NCBI RefSeq assembly: GCF_035818635.1
Contig: NZ_JAYLLH010000012.1
Span: forward strand, 1 to 64,000
DNA from: Mesobacterium_A hydrothermale
GTDB lineage: Bacteria; Pseudomonadota; Alphaproteobacteria; Rhodobacterales; Rhodobacteraceae
Direction: 5' to 3'
DNA: 64,000 bases
Position 1 is the stretch's first letter; the number at the start of each line of letters is the position of its first letter. Shown here piece by piece: positions 42,386 to 51,141 of the stretch. The notes beneath the pieces were generated by a model. It saw only the letters and a program-made list of their open reading frames with translations. It was not told where the DNA came from and did no database searches. The position numbers and the translations under genes were made by a program.

Positions 42386-43711
42386 TCAGTCCGCCAGGGC
42401 GGTGTCGATCGCGGTGCACAATTTGCCCACCAGTTCGTCGATCTGCGCGTCCTCGATGATGAGGGGCGGGGCCAGCAACACGTGGTCGCCCACAATCCCG
42501 TCCAGCGTGCCGCCCATAGGGTAGCAGATCAGCCCCTCGGCAAAGGCCGCGGCCTTGATCCTGGCGTGCAGTTTCCGCGCCGGGTCGAAATGTGTCTTGC
42601 TGTCGCGGTCCGCGACGATCTCGATGCCCCGGAACAGACCCCGGCCGCGAATGTCGCCGACATGCGGATGCTGGCCAAGCGCGTCGGTCAGGCAGGACTG
42701 CAACAGTTCGCCCTGGAGACGGACACGGGCCATCAGGTCGTGTTCCTCGAATTCGGTCAGCACGGCATTGGCCGCAGCGGCCGCCATGGCGTGTCCCATA
42801 TAGGTATGGCCATGCTGGAAAAAGCCGGAGCCCGCGGCAATCGCGTCATAAATCTTGCCTGAGGTCATCAGCGCGCCGATCGGCTGGTAACCCGCGCCTA
42901 GGCCCTTGGCGATGGTGATCATGTCGGGGGCGACGCCGTCCTCGGCACAGGCGAACAGGTGTCCGGTCCGGCCCATGCCGCACATGACCTCGTCCAGGAT
43001 CATCAGCACGCCGTGACGGTCGCAGATTTCGCGGATGCGCTTGAGATAGCCTTCGACCGCCGGAACCGCGCCCAGTGTCGCGCCGACGACGGGTTCGGCC
43101 ACGAAGGCCATCACGGTGTCAGGGCCAAGGCGCTGGATCTCGATTTCCAACTCGTCGGCCACGCGTTGGCCATAGGCCAGGGGCGACTCGTCCTCGGCGC
43201 GGCCGCGGTATTCGTAGCACGGGCTGATATGGGTGGTTTCCACCAGCATCGGCGCGAATTGCGCCCGCCGCCAGGCGTTGCCGCCGGTGGCCAGCGCGCC
43301 CAGCGTGTTGCCGTGATAGCTTTGCCGCCGGGCGATGACGCGGTGGCGGTCGGGCTGACCGATTTCCAGGAAATATTGCCGCGCCAGTTTCAGCGCCGCC
43401 TCCACAGCCTCGGATCCGCCAGACACAAGATAGACCCGGTCGATGCCCTCGGGGGCCGCGGCGACAAGGCGATCCGCCAGTTCCTCCGCCGGGGCGGATG
43501 TAAAGAACCCGGTGTGCGCAAACGCCAGCGTGTCCATCTGCGCATGCAGCGCCGCGCGGACCCGTTCGTTGGAATGGCCAAGGCAGGACACAGCCGCGCC
43601 GCCCGAGCCGTCAAGGTATCGCTTGCCCGAAGCATCGACCAGGTAACAGCCGTCGCCGGCGACAGCGACAGGGGGCTGGGTCTTGGTACTGCGTCCGAAA
43701 ATATGGCTCAT
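42386..43711 (-). CDS. Class III pyridoxal-phosphate aminotransferase
   Basis: A 441-residue fold-type I enzyme of the omega-aminotransferase class. PLP residues: SGGSEAVEAALKLARQ near 97-112, Tyr/His in SYHGNTLG near 131, Asp240 in MILDEVMCGMGRTG and Lys269 in ITIAKGLGAG. Substrates of this subclass include polyamines, beta-alanine and taurine-like amines; none can be chosen. It is divergent from an RpiR-type regulator whose intergenic region holds an inverted repeat. No transporter for an amine is adjacent. Confidence 0.9.
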   Translation of the reverse strand: MSHIFGRSTKTQPPVAVAGDGCYLVDASGKRYLDGSGGAAVSCLGHSNERVRAALHAQMDTLAFAHTGFFTSAPAEELADRLVAAAPEGIDRVYLVSGGSEAVEAALKLARQYFLEIGQPDRHRVIARRQSYHGNTLGALATGGNAWRRAQFAPMLVETTHISPCYEYRGRAEDESPLAYGQRVADELEIEIQRLGPDTVMAFVAEPVVGATLGAVPAVEGYLKRIREICDRHGVLMILDEVMCGMGRTGHLFACAEDGVAPDMITIAKGLGAGYQPIGALMTSGKIYDAIAAGSGFFQHGHTYMGHAMAAAAANAVLTEFEEHDLMARVRLQGELLQSCLTDALGQHPHVGDIRGRGLFRGIEIVADRDSKTHFDPARKLHARIKAAAFAEGLICYPMGGTLDGIVGDHVLLAPPLIIEDAQIDELVGKLCTAIDTALAD

Positions 43712-43748
43712 CCCATCGGTCCTTCCGGGTTGAGGTCACGGGAAAATA

Positions 43749-43774
43749 AAGCGGTTGCCTTATTTGTTCCGCTT
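43749..43774. promoter_or_regulatory. Putative RpiR operator
   Basis: AAGCGG (43749-43754) and CCGCTT (43769-43774) form an inverted repeat with 14-nt spacing; the flanks AATA and GATAAAT extend it. It lies between the divergent aminotransferase and RpiR genes. Confidence 0.45.
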
Positions 43775-43806
43775 GATAAATCAGTCGCATCAAAAAGCAA
43801 GGGGCA

Positions 43807-44658
43807 ATGATGGGTGAGGCGGAAAAGATCGGGCAAGGCCTGACGCGGCTGGCGCAAAACAGCCCGCCCAAGCTGCGCGAACTGGCAGCCTGGGTGCTGG
43901 ACAATCTGCCTCAGGTGGCGTTCGGCTCGATCCGGGGGCTGGCGGTTCAGGCGGGCAGCAATCCCAACACCGTCATTCGGCTTGCGCGGGAACTGGGCTT
44001 CGACGGGTTCGAGGGGTTCAAGGCGGCAGTGCAGGCGCAGTTGCAGGCCGGGGCGAACTATTCCAGCCGCGCCGCGGCGCTGCACAACCGTTCCGGGGCT
44101 GAACTGCGCGCGGATCTTGTTGCCGCCAGCCGAGAGAATTTCGAGGCGTTGTTTCACCCCGACACGATGGCGGTGCTGGAATCCTGCGTTGATCCGTTGC
44201 TTTCGGCGCGTCGGGTCCATTCTGTCGGAGTGCGCAGTTGTTTTGGTGTGGCGTATTACTTTTCCTACGCCGGGCGCATGGCCTTTGACAATTTCGTCGA
44301 GGTGCCGTCGGTGCCCGGTGCGATCCTTGACCAGATGTCCCGGACCGGACCCGAGGATATCGTGGTGATCATCACCTATGCGCACTATTCGCAGGAAGCG
44401 ATCCGTGCCTGCCAGGTGGCGCGGTCGCGCGGTGCCCGGGTGCTGGCGCTGACCGACAGCTTTTCGGCCCCTGTTGCCCTTGATGCGTGGCAGGTGCTTC
44501 GGTTGCCCATGGCGGGGCCACAACTGATGCCCTCGCTGGCGGCGGCTTTCGTCGCGGTGGAAATGCTGCTGGCGGAAATGGCTGCACGCAGCGAAACGGC
44601 CGCGGACCGGACCGCCGCGTTCGAGGCGCGGCTTCGCGACTATGGCGGCTATATCTGA
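43807..44658 (+). CDS. MurR/RpiR family transcriptional regulator
   Basis: A 283-residue regulator with an N-terminal HTH_6 domain (about 1-75: SPPKLRELAAWVLDNLPQVAFGSIRGLAVQAGSNPNTVIRLARELGFDGFEGFKAAV) and a C-terminal SIS domain (about 110-250) that normally senses a phosphosugar. The SIS core DIVVIITYAHYSQEAIRACQVARSRGARVLALTDS is clear. It is divergent from the class III aminotransferase, which it probably controls. It is convergent with modC, 12 nt apart. Confidence 0.9.
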   Translation: MMGEAEKIGQGLTRLAQNSPPKLRELAAWVLDNLPQVAFGSIRGLAVQAGSNPNTVIRLARELGFDGFEGFKAAVQAQLQAGANYSSRAAALHNRSGAELRADLVAASRENFEALFHPDTMAVLESCVDPLLSARRVHSVGVRSCFGVAYYFSYAGRMAFDNFVEVPSVPGAILDQMSRTGPEDIVVIITYAHYSQEAIRACQVARSRGARVLALTDSFSAPVALDAWQVLRLPMAGPQLMPSLAAAFVAVEMLLAEMAARSETAADRTAAFEARLRDYGGYI

Positions 44659-44670
44659 CCGTGAGCGGGG

Positions 44671-45753
44671 TTATCCGGCGGCGTTTTCCTTGGCAACGGA
44701 CACGGCCTTGAGCACGGCCCAGACCTGCTTGCCGGGTTCCAGCCCCAGTGCCTGAACCGACCGGCGGGTGACCCGAGACAGGATCAGGTTGCGCCCGGCA
44801 CATAGTTGCACCAGCGCGCCGGGGCCGGCCCCCATCCGGATTTCCCTGATCTCGGCGGGCAGGATATTCAGCGCCGAAATCCCTTCGGGGCGCTGCGTGG
44901 CCAACATCACATCCTGCGATTCCACGTGGACCCGCAGCGTTACGCCAATGTCGCGTGGCACGCGGGGCAACAGCAGGCGGACGCCCTTGGCATCCAGTTC
45001 CGACAGTCCGTCGGCATGGTGCGCGACCACCGTTGCTTCCAGCATCGCCCCGGTGGCGCGCGCGCCCAGCGGTGTCACGGCGGGATCGGACAGGACCTCT
45101 GCCGCCTGGCCGATGCGGATGACGCGGCCAGCGTCGAGCGCGACCACCGTGGTGGCCAGGCGGGCCACCTCTGCCGGGGAATGGCTGACATAAAGGATCG
45201 GCACCCCGGCTTCGTCCCGAAGCCGTTCGAAATAGGGCAGGATGTCGGCCTTGCGCGCCTCGTCCAGCGCCGCCAGCGGCTCGTCCGCAAGGATCAGTTC
45301 GGGCCCCGCCAGCAGCGCGCGGCCAAGTGCAACACGGGAGTTTTCGCCACCCGACAGGGTCGCGGGGCGGCGGGTCAGGAGGTGGGTCAGGCCCAGCATT
45401 TCGGCCACCGGTTCCAGCGGTGCCCTGATCTGACCCCGCGGGGCGAACCACTGACCGAAGCGCAGGTTCTGCGCCACGGTCAGGTGCGGGAAAAGCCGTG
45501 AATCCTGAAAGACATAGCCCAGTCGCCGCTTGTGCACCGGCACGTTGATGCCCCGGGCGCTGTCGAACAGCACGCGATCACCGATCGCAATGCGCCCGCT
45601 GTCGGGGCGCATCAGCCCGGCGACGGCGTTGATCAGCGTGCTTTTCCCCGAGCCGGAGCGGCCAAACAGCACCGTCAGCCCGTCGGGGGCGGTGATGTCG
45701 GCATCCAGCGTGAAATCGTCGAACGCCTGTGTGATCCGCAGCGACAGCGTCAT
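44671..45753 (-). CDS. modC: Molybdate ABC transporter ATPase
   Basis: A 360-residue importer ATPase. Walker A is GRSGSGKST (31-39), the signature LSGGENSR (a Glu instead of Gln, common in ModC) is near 133-140, Walker B ILADEPLAALD near 154-164, and the switch His is in YVSHS. The C-terminal 70 residues after about 290 form a mop/TOBE molybdate-binding domain (GISALNILPAEIREI). It overlaps modB by 4 nt. It is the last gene of modE-modA-modB-modC. Confidence 0.95.
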   Translation of the reverse strand: MTLSLRITQAFDDFTLDADITAPDGLTVLFGRSGSGKSTLINAVAGLMRPDSGRIAIGDRVLFDSARGINVPVHKRRLGYVFQDSRLFPHLTVAQNLRFGQWFAPRGQIRAPLEPVAEMLGLTHLLTRRPATLSGGENSRVALGRALLAGPELILADEPLAALDEARKADILPYFERLRDEAGVPILYVSHSPAEVARLATTVVALDAGRVIRIGQAAEVLSDPAVTPLGARATGAMLEATVVAHHADGLSELDAKGVRLLLPRVPRDIGVTLRVHVESQDVMLATQRPEGISALNILPAEIREIRMGAGPGALVQLCAGRNLILSRVTRRSVQALGLEPGKQVWAVLKAVSVAKENAAG

Positions 45754-46445
45754 TGGCCCGCAACCCGTTTCTGTACCCGCCGCGCCAGAAGTTCCGACAC
45801 CAGCAGCGCCGAGAGCGCGACACCGACCGACACCAGCACCAGCCGCAGCGCGGCGCCTTCGCCGCCCGGAACCTGAAGGAAGGCATAGATGGCCGAGGGC
45901 AGGGTGCGGGTCTGTCCGGGGATGTTCGACACGAAAGTGATCGTCGCGCCGAATTCGCCCATCGCCTTGGCAAAGGCCAGGATTGCCCCCGCGATGATCC
46001 CCGGCAGGGTCAGGGGCAGGGTGATCGTCAGAAAGACCCAGAACCGTGGCGCGCCCAGCGTGGCGGCCGCCTGTTCCAGTTTCGGGTCCACCGCCTCGAT
46101 CGACAGGCGAATGGCGCGCACCAGCAGGGGAAAGGCCATGATCCCGGCGGCCAGTGCCGCGCCGGTCCAGCGAAAGGCAAAGACCACGCCGACCTGTTCC
46201 AGGGCCCGGCCCAGCGGGGCCAGCGGCGAAAACGTCATCAGCAGCAGGTAGCCGGTGACGACCGGCGGCAGGATCAGCGGCAGGTGCACGATGCCGTTCA
46301 GCAGCGCATGCCCCGGAAACCGCCAGCGTGCCAGCGCATAGGCCACGAAGATCCCCGGCGGCAGCGCGCAAAGCGTCGCCCAGAACGCCACGCGCAGCGA
46401 CAGGGCCACCGCCTGCCATTCCTCGGGGCCGAGCCAGCCGGTCAT
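45750..46445 (-). CDS. modB: Molybdate ABC transporter permease
   Basis: A 231-residue inner-membrane protein with five or six helices. The ModB features are LALSLRVAFWATLCALPPGIFVAYALARWRFPGHALLN at the N-terminus, the cytoplasmic EAA-type loop with ATLGAPRFWVFLTITLPLTLPGI, and the FAKAMGEFGATITFVSNIPGQTRTLPSAIY segment, which is specific for the molybdate/tungstate/sulfate class. It overlaps modC and modA by 4 nt each, so all three are translated in a chain. Confidence 0.95.
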   Translation of the reverse strand: MTGWLGPEEWQAVALSLRVAFWATLCALPPGIFVAYALARWRFPGHALLNGIVHLPLILPPVVTGYLLLMTFSPLAPLGRALEQVGVVFAFRWTGAALAAGIMAFPLLVRAIRLSIEAVDPKLEQAAATLGAPRFWVFLTITLPLTLPGIIAGAILAFAKAMGEFGATITFVSNIPGQTRTLPSAIYAFLQVPGGEGAALRLVLVSVGVALSALLVSELLARRVQKRVAGQ

Positions 46446-47197
46446 TCGACCAGAACGGTAAAGCCCTGCGCCTTGAACGCGGCGCGGGCGGGGGCTGAGG
46501 TCAGGTAGGACAGGAAATCGCCCTTGGCCGGGTTCTTGCTGCGCGACAGGGTGGCAGCGGGATAGGTGATCGGCGGATGGCTGTCCGCCGGGAAGGTGGC
46601 GACGATGGTCACACGCGGGTCGGCACTGGCATCGGTGGCATAAACGATGCCATAGGGCGCGGCCCCCAGCGCCACCAGTGCAAGCGCCGCGCGCACGTTG
46701 TCGGCCTGTGCCACGTGCGGCTCCAGCGTCTGCCAGTGTCCCAGCGTTTCCAGCGCGGCCTTGCCATAGATGCCGGCGGGGACCGCGTCGACCAGCGCCA
46801 TGGCCAGCTTGCCGCCGTTTAGCCGCACGCTCAGGTCGCCCGACGCAAGGTCGACCGGGGGGGCGTCGGGGTCATGGGCGATCAGCACAAGGCGGTTGGC
46901 CAGCAGGTCGATCCGGCTGTCCGCGTCGATCAGCCCATCCGCCTGCAACCTGTCCATCCAGCCCGCGTTGGCCGAGATGAAGACATCCGCCGGGGCACCT
47001 TGCTGGATCTGCCGTGCCAGCGCCGACGACCCGGCCAGCGATACGTTCGCGGTGTTGCCGGTTTCGGCATGATACCGCGCGGCGATATCGTCCAGCGCGG
47101 TCTTCAGGCTGGCGGCGGCAAAGACGGTCACGTCGGATGCCTGCGCGGCGAAAGGCGCGGCAAGCAGCACCAGAAGCGCGAGGGGGCGGAGGATCAT
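46442..47197 (-). CDS. modA: Molybdate-binding periplasmic protein
   Basis: A 251-residue ABC binding protein with a signal peptide (about 1-20, ending AAQA). The mature start SDVTVFAAASLKTALDDIA and the anion-binding region ANVSLAGSSALARQIQQGAPADVFISAN are ModA hallmarks. LDAVPAGIYGKAALETLGHW carries the molybdate tyrosine region. The start MILRPLALL was chosen because it gives a normal signal peptide. Upstream lies a putative Mo-box and modE. Molybdate supply links functionally to FdsA 2.5 kb away. Confidence 0.95.
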   Translation of the reverse strand: MILRPLALLVLLAAPFAAQASDVTVFAAASLKTALDDIAARYHAETGNTANVSLAGSSALARQIQQGAPADVFISANAGWMDRLQADGLIDADSRIDLLANRLVLIAHDPDAPPVDLASGDLSVRLNGGKLAMALVDAVPAGIYGKAALETLGHWQTLEPHVAQADNVRAALALVALGAAPYGIVYATDASADPRVTIVATFPADSHPPITYPAATLSRSKNPAKGDFLSYLTSAPARAAFKAQGFTVLVE

Positions 47198-47212
47198 GCG
47201 GCGGACCTTCTT

Positions 47213-47234
47213 GATATGTACGGCGAAACATATC
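47213..47234. promoter_or_regulatory. Putative Mo-box (ModE site) before modA
   Basis: GATATGT-ACGGCGAA-ACATATC is a perfect 7-bp inverted repeat with an 8-nt spacer, 16 nt upstream of the modA start. It resembles the ModE consensus with AT-rich ATAT halves. Repression of modABC by ModE when molybdate is plentiful is inferred. Confidence 0.65.
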
Positions 47235-47260
47235 GCGTGAGCACGCCACGATTGCAATCG

Positions 47261-47644
47261 TTATTCCCCATTGGACATATCGTTTTCGATGCAGGGTGCC
47301 AGCATCCCGTGCAGGGCGTCGATTTCCGCCGCGCCGGCCTCGGCCGCGGTGTCTTCGATCTTTCGGTAAAGCGTCAGAACCGTTTGCCCGGTCCCGGTCA
47401 ACTGCGCGCCACCGCCCTTGGCACCGCCGCGGGCGCTGTCGACCAGCGGGGCGGCAAAGGCGTGGTTCATGTCCTCGACCAGCAGCCAGGCGCGTTTGTA
47501 GCTCATGCCCATGGCGCGGCCGGCGGCAGCGATAGAGCCGGTCCGGGCGATCTGCTCCAGCAGGTCGGCCTTGCCGGGGCCCAGCATAACAGGGCCGAAA
47601 TGCAGGCGCAGACGCAGGCGCGTGTCGGGGGGAAGGTCAGTCAT
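47261..47644 (-). CDS. modE: ModE-type HTH regulator without mop domain
   Basis: A 127-residue protein that is only the N-terminal, LysR-like winged helix of ModE: LHFGPVMLGPGKADLLEQIARTGSIAAAGRAMGMSYKRAWLLVEDMNHAFAAPLVDSARGGAKGGGAQLTGTG. The molybdate-binding mop/TOBE domains of E. coli ModE are absent. So molybdate may be sensed through another protein, such as the mop domain of ModC, or not at all. The start MTDLPPDTRL was chosen for length; modA is 63 nt downstream. Confidence 0.88.
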   Translation of the reverse strand: MTDLPPDTRLRLRLHFGPVMLGPGKADLLEQIARTGSIAAAGRAMGMSYKRAWLLVEDMNHAFAAPLVDSARGGAKGGGAQLTGTGQTVLTLYRKIEDTAAEAGAAEIDALHGMLAPCIENDMSNGE

Positions 47645-47690
47645 GGCGCGACTATGCGCGCGCCGGATGGGCACGCGCAAGCGGTCGGCA

Positions 47691-47731
47691 CGAAAATGGC
47701 CGCCGGACCCCTTGGGAAAGCCCGGCGGCCA
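47691..47731 (-). terminator. Intrinsic terminator of the DegP-like gene
   Basis: TGGCCGCCGG (47697-47706) and CCGGCGGCCA (47722-47731) form a 10-bp stem; read on the minus strand it is followed by TTTT. It ends transcription just after the protease gene and before modE. Confidence 0.75.
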
Positions 47732-47746
47732 CAGCCCGGAGGCGGG

Positions 47747-48895
47747 TCAGCCCTTGGCCGACGGCGCCTCTCTGCTGCCAAGGGTGACGGCTTGCGTCAT
47801 CTCTTTGCCGCCGCGCAGGAACGTCAGAGTGACCGTTGTGCCCGGTGCATCGCCAGCGATGGCGCGGGTCAGGTCGCGCGGGTTGCCGACCTTGGTCGTA
47901 TCGACCGACAGAACGATATCGCCCTTTTTCAGCCCGACTTTTTCAGCGGGCGTATCTGGCTGGACGCCGGCGATCATCACGCCGCTGGGGGCGTCCATGC
48001 CCAGGGCGGCGGCGACCTCGTCACTGACCGGCTGGATCTGTACGCCCAGCCAGCCGCGTTCGATCGTGCCGTCGTCGGTCAGGTCGGCGACCACGGTTTT
48101 CACCATGTCAGACGGCACCGCGAAGCCAAGGCCCACCGAGCCACCATTGGGCGAGATGATCGCGGTGTTCATGCCGATCACCTGCCCGTGTTCATTGAAC
48201 AGCGGCCCACCCGAATTGCCCTTGTTGATGGCGGCGTCGGTCTGGATGAAGTTGTCGAATGGCCCGGAATTCAGGTCGCGCCCGATGGCGGACACGATGC
48301 CGGTGGTCACGCTTTGGCCGACGCCTAGCGGGTTGCCGACGGCCACCACGTTTTCCCCCACTTGCAGCGCGTCGCTGTCGCCAAAGCCCACCGTCGTCAG
48401 GTTGTCTGCGTCGATCTTGAGCACTGCGACATCGGTGGCCGGGTCGGCGCCGATCACCTTGGCATCGAAGCTGCGACCGTCGGTCAGGGTGACGGAAACG
48501 GTTTCCGCACCGTCGACAACATGCGCATTGGTGACGATCTCACCGTCGGTCGAGATGATAAAGCCGGTCCCGGCACCCTTGATCATGCCGCCGGGACCGT
48601 CGCCCTGCATGTCCGGGAAAGGCATGCCGAACCGGCGCTGGAAGTCCTGGAAGGGGAAGCCCTGGGGCATGTTGCCCATGCTGACGTTGCCGCCCTGGAC
48701 CTGCTTTGTGACTTCGATCATCACCACAGCGGGCGAAACCTGTTTGACCAGATCGACGTAGCCACCGGTGACCGGGGCGGCGGCCATGGCGCCCCCTGCG
48801 CCGTGACCGATCGCGGTGATGCCGCCGATCCCCAGCGCCGTGGCAACCGCCAGGGCCGAGACAAAGCGGGCCGGTGTGCGTTTCAGGGTATCCAT
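47747..48895 (-). CDS. DegP/DegQ-like periplasmic serine protease
   Basis: A 382-residue HtrA-family protease. A signal or anchor helix spans about 12-40. The trypsin-like domain has the triad His125 (VTNAHVVDG), Asp155 (TDVAVLKID) and Ser228 (NKGNSGGPL). There is one PDZ domain (about 285-370) rather than two, as in DegS and some DegQ-like forms. It degrades misfolded envelope proteins. The start MDTLKRTPAR was chosen over a longer frame lacking signal features. It is divergent from a two-component system that may control it. Confidence 0.92.
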   Translation of the reverse strand: MDTLKRTPARFVSALAVATALGIGGITAIGHGAGGAMAAAPVTGGYVDLVKQVSPAVVMIEVTKQVQGGNVSMGNMPQGFPFQDFQRRFGMPFPDMQGDGPGGMIKGAGTGFIISTDGEIVTNAHVVDGAETVSVTLTDGRSFDAKVIGADPATDVAVLKIDADNLTTVGFGDSDALQVGENVVAVGNPLGVGQSVTTGIVSAIGRDLNSGPFDNFIQTDAAINKGNSGGPLFNEHGQVIGMNTAIISPNGGSVGLGFAVPSDMVKTVVADLTDDGTIERGWLGVQIQPVSDEVAAALGMDAPSGVMIAGVQPDTPAEKVGLKKGDIVLSVDTTKVGNPRDLTRAIAGDAPGTTVTLTFLRGGKEMTQAVTLGSREAPSAKG

Positions 48896-49118
48896 GTCGG
48901 GTGCTCCTTTATCTGTCGAATGGATCGGCCGGGACTGTCTGCCCGGGATCGTTCGAAGGTGGCGGCCTTGAATTGCAGGAAAACCGCTGAAAGATTGCAA
49001 ATACGTAATCTGGCTCACATCGGGGTGAGGTGCGCTTGATCCCGCGCGTCAGCTGCGGTTGATCTTTGGGGCATCCCGCCCTCATATCAAAAGGGCACCT
49101 GGCAGGAACCCAAGGCCC

Positions 49119-49796
49119 ATGTCATTGAAACTGCTTGTCGTCGAGGACGACCCCACCACCGCCGATTTCATCACCCGCGGCTTCAACGAGGAAGGCGCAG
49201 CGGTGGATCGCCTGGACAACGGGCGCGATGCGCTGGCGCAGGCGATGGCGGGCGGCTACGACGTGATGGTGATCGACCGAATGCTGCCCGATCTTGACGG
49301 GCTGTCACTGCTCAAGGCGCTGCGGGCGGCCAATGTTGCCACGCCCGCGCTTTTCTTGACCTCGCTTGGCGGGGTCGAGGACCGGATCGAAGGGTTGCGC
49401 GCGGGCGGCGACGACTATCTTGTGAAACCGTTCTCGTTTGGCGAACTGTCCGCGCGGGTGCAGGCGCTGGGACGCAGGCCGCCGTTGCAGCAGGCCGAAA
49501 CGGTGCTGCGGGCGGGCGATCTGGAAATGGACCTTCTGGCGCGCACGGTGACACGGGCGGGCCAACGGATCGACCTGTTGCCGCGCGAATTTTCCCTGCT
49601 TGAACACCTGTTGCGCCGCAAGGGTCGGGTGCAGACCCGCACGATGTTGCTGGAATCGGTTTGGGGGATCCATTTCGATCCGCAAACGAACGTGGTCGAA
49701 ACCCATATCAGCCGATTGCGCGCGAAGGTGGACAAGCCCTTTGACAAGGACCTGATCACCACGGTGCGGGGTGCCGGTTACCGGATCGGGGACTGA
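49119..49796 (+). CDS. OmpR-family response regulator
   Basis: A 225-residue DNA-binding response regulator. The receiver domain (about 1-115) has acidic residues near 10-11, the phosphoacceptor Asp53 in MVIDRMLPDLDG, and the VKPFSF lysine near 102. The C-terminal winged helix (about 130-225) reads LLPREFSLLEHLLRRKGRVQTRTMLLESVWG...VETHISRLRAKV...TVRGAGYRI. The start MSLKLLVVEDD fits the family. The histidine kinase follows after one base; the pair is divergent from the DegP-like gene, suggesting envelope stress. Confidence 0.93.
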   Translation: MSLKLLVVEDDPTTADFITRGFNEEGAAVDRLDNGRDALAQAMAGGYDVMVIDRMLPDLDGLSLLKALRAANVATPALFLTSLGGVEDRIEGLRAGGDDYLVKPFSFGELSARVQALGRRPPLQQAETVLRAGDLEMDLLARTVTRAGQRIDLLPREFSLLEHLLRRKGRVQTRTMLLESVWGIHFDPQTNVVETHISRLRAKVDKPFDKDLITTVRGAGYRIGD

Positions 49797-49797
49797 G

Positions 49798-51138
49798 ATG
49801 CGGTTGTCGCGCCTGTTGCGGTCAACGCCCATCCGTCAGGCCGGTCTGCTGATTGCCGTGGTCGCGGTGGTCACGCTGGCGACGCTGGGCGGCGCCTTTC
49901 TGAAGATGCGCAGCGACTTGCAGGCGGGATTGCGCGCCGACCTGACGCGGGAACTGGCGGGTTTCGACGTGTCGGCCACGCCGGGGGCGCTGGCCACGTT
50001 GGTCGATGCGCGGGCGCGGGCCACCGATCCGGCACGCACGATCTTTGCCTTTGTCGGCGATGACGGGCGGTTCGCCGGAAACGCGCGGGTGCGGATCACC
50101 GACACCGAGGTCACGCTGAGTGAAGCCTCGCCCCGCCAGCCGCTGTCACAGGCGGGCTATATGCACGAAATGCGGCGGTTGTCGGGGGGCGTGCTGATCG
50201 TGGCGCAAAGCCTTCAGCCGGTGCGGCAGTTGGCGGAAACGTTTCTTGGGCTGGTGGTGTTCAGCCTGGTGCCGACGGTCCTGATTTCCCTGGGGCTGGC
50301 CGCGCTGGTCGCGGGCCGCGCCGCGCGGCGGGTCGAGGCGCTGGAGGCCACGCTGAACCGCATTGCGGGCGGCGATCTGGCCGCCCGGGTCGAGGTTGCG
50401 CGGGAAGAGGATGACCTGACCCGCATCGGGCGCGGGCTGAACCGGATGGCCGAGAAACAGCAGGCCGCGACCGAGGCGCTGCGGCAGGTGTCGTCAGACA
50501 TCGCGCATGACCTGCGCACCCCGTTGCAACGCATTGCCGTCTTGCTAGAGGATTTGCAGACCCACTTGCCCGACGACAGTCGCGCGGCCGAATTGGCCAG
50601 CCGCGCCTCGGACGAGGCGGCGCGCGCGGTGTCGGTCTTCCGGTCGCTGTTGCAGATCGCGCAGATCGAAGGCGGCAGCCAGGCGCAGCACTTCAAACCC
50701 TTCGACCTTTCCCAGACCGCGCGCGCGATCGCCGAGCTTTACCAGCCGATGGCCGAAGATCGCGGGGACCGGTTCGTTCTGGAGGTCCCGGAGCGACCGG
50801 TGACGGTGACGGGGGACGCCAACCTTGTCGGGCAGGCGCTGTCCAACCTGATCGAAAACGCGCTGCGCCATGCTCCGGCGGGCGGCACGCTGACGGTGGT
50901 GGTGCGGGCGCGCGGCGCGGGTGGTGTCCTGGTCGTGTCCGACACTGGCCCGGGCATTCCGGGTGCGGAACGGGACAAGGTGCTGCGGCGGCTTTACCGG
51001 CTGGAACAAAGCCGCACGACCCCGGGTCACGGGCTGGGCCTGTCGCTGGTGGCCGCCGTGGCGGCGCTTCATGACGCGGACCTGACCTTGTCCGACAACG
51101 CGCCCGGCCTGCGAGTCAGCCTGCGGTTCCCGGGCTAG
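49798..51138 (+). CDS. Sensor histidine kinase
   Basis: A 446-residue inner-membrane kinase. The first helix is at about 15-37, a periplasmic sensor of roughly 110 residues follows, and the second helix is at about 145-170. A HAMP domain (ARRVEALEATLNRIAGGDLAARVEV) leads to the phosphoacceptor His237 in SDIAHDLRTPLQRI. The ATPase domain has NLIENALRHAP (N box), VSDTGPGIPG (G1) and GHGLGLSLV (G2). It partners the adjacent response regulator. The signal is unknown; the DegP-like gene divergent from the pair suggests envelope quality control. Confidence 0.92.
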   Translation: MRLSRLLRSTPIRQAGLLIAVVAVVTLATLGGAFLKMRSDLQAGLRADLTRELAGFDVSATPGALATLVDARARATDPARTIFAFVGDDGRFAGNARVRITDTEVTLSEASPRQPLSQAGYMHEMRRLSGGVLIVAQSLQPVRQLAETFLGLVVFSLVPTVLISLGLAALVAGRAARRVEALEATLNRIAGGDLAARVEVAREEDDLTRIGRGLNRMAEKQQAATEALRQVSSDIAHDLRTPLQRIAVLLEDLQTHLPDDSRAAELASRASDEAARAVSVFRSLLQIAQIEGGSQAQHFKPFDLSQTARAIAELYQPMAEDRGDRFVLEVPERPVTVTGDANLVGQALSNLIENALRHAPAGGTLTVVVRARGAGGVLVVSDTGPGIPGAERDKVLRRLYRLEQSRTTPGHGLGLSLVAAVAALHDADLTLSDNAPGLRVSLRFPG

Positions 51139-51141
51139 GCG

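Noticed and set aside
44671..46419. Possible ModB-ModC fusion in one frame
   Set aside because: The upstream part is a shifted-frame shadow of modB. True modB and modC overlap by only 4 nt in different frames.
48896..49118. CTCAC..GGTGAG motif near 49014-49029 as a response-regulator site
   Set aside because: The match is short and imperfect, with no second copy to support it.
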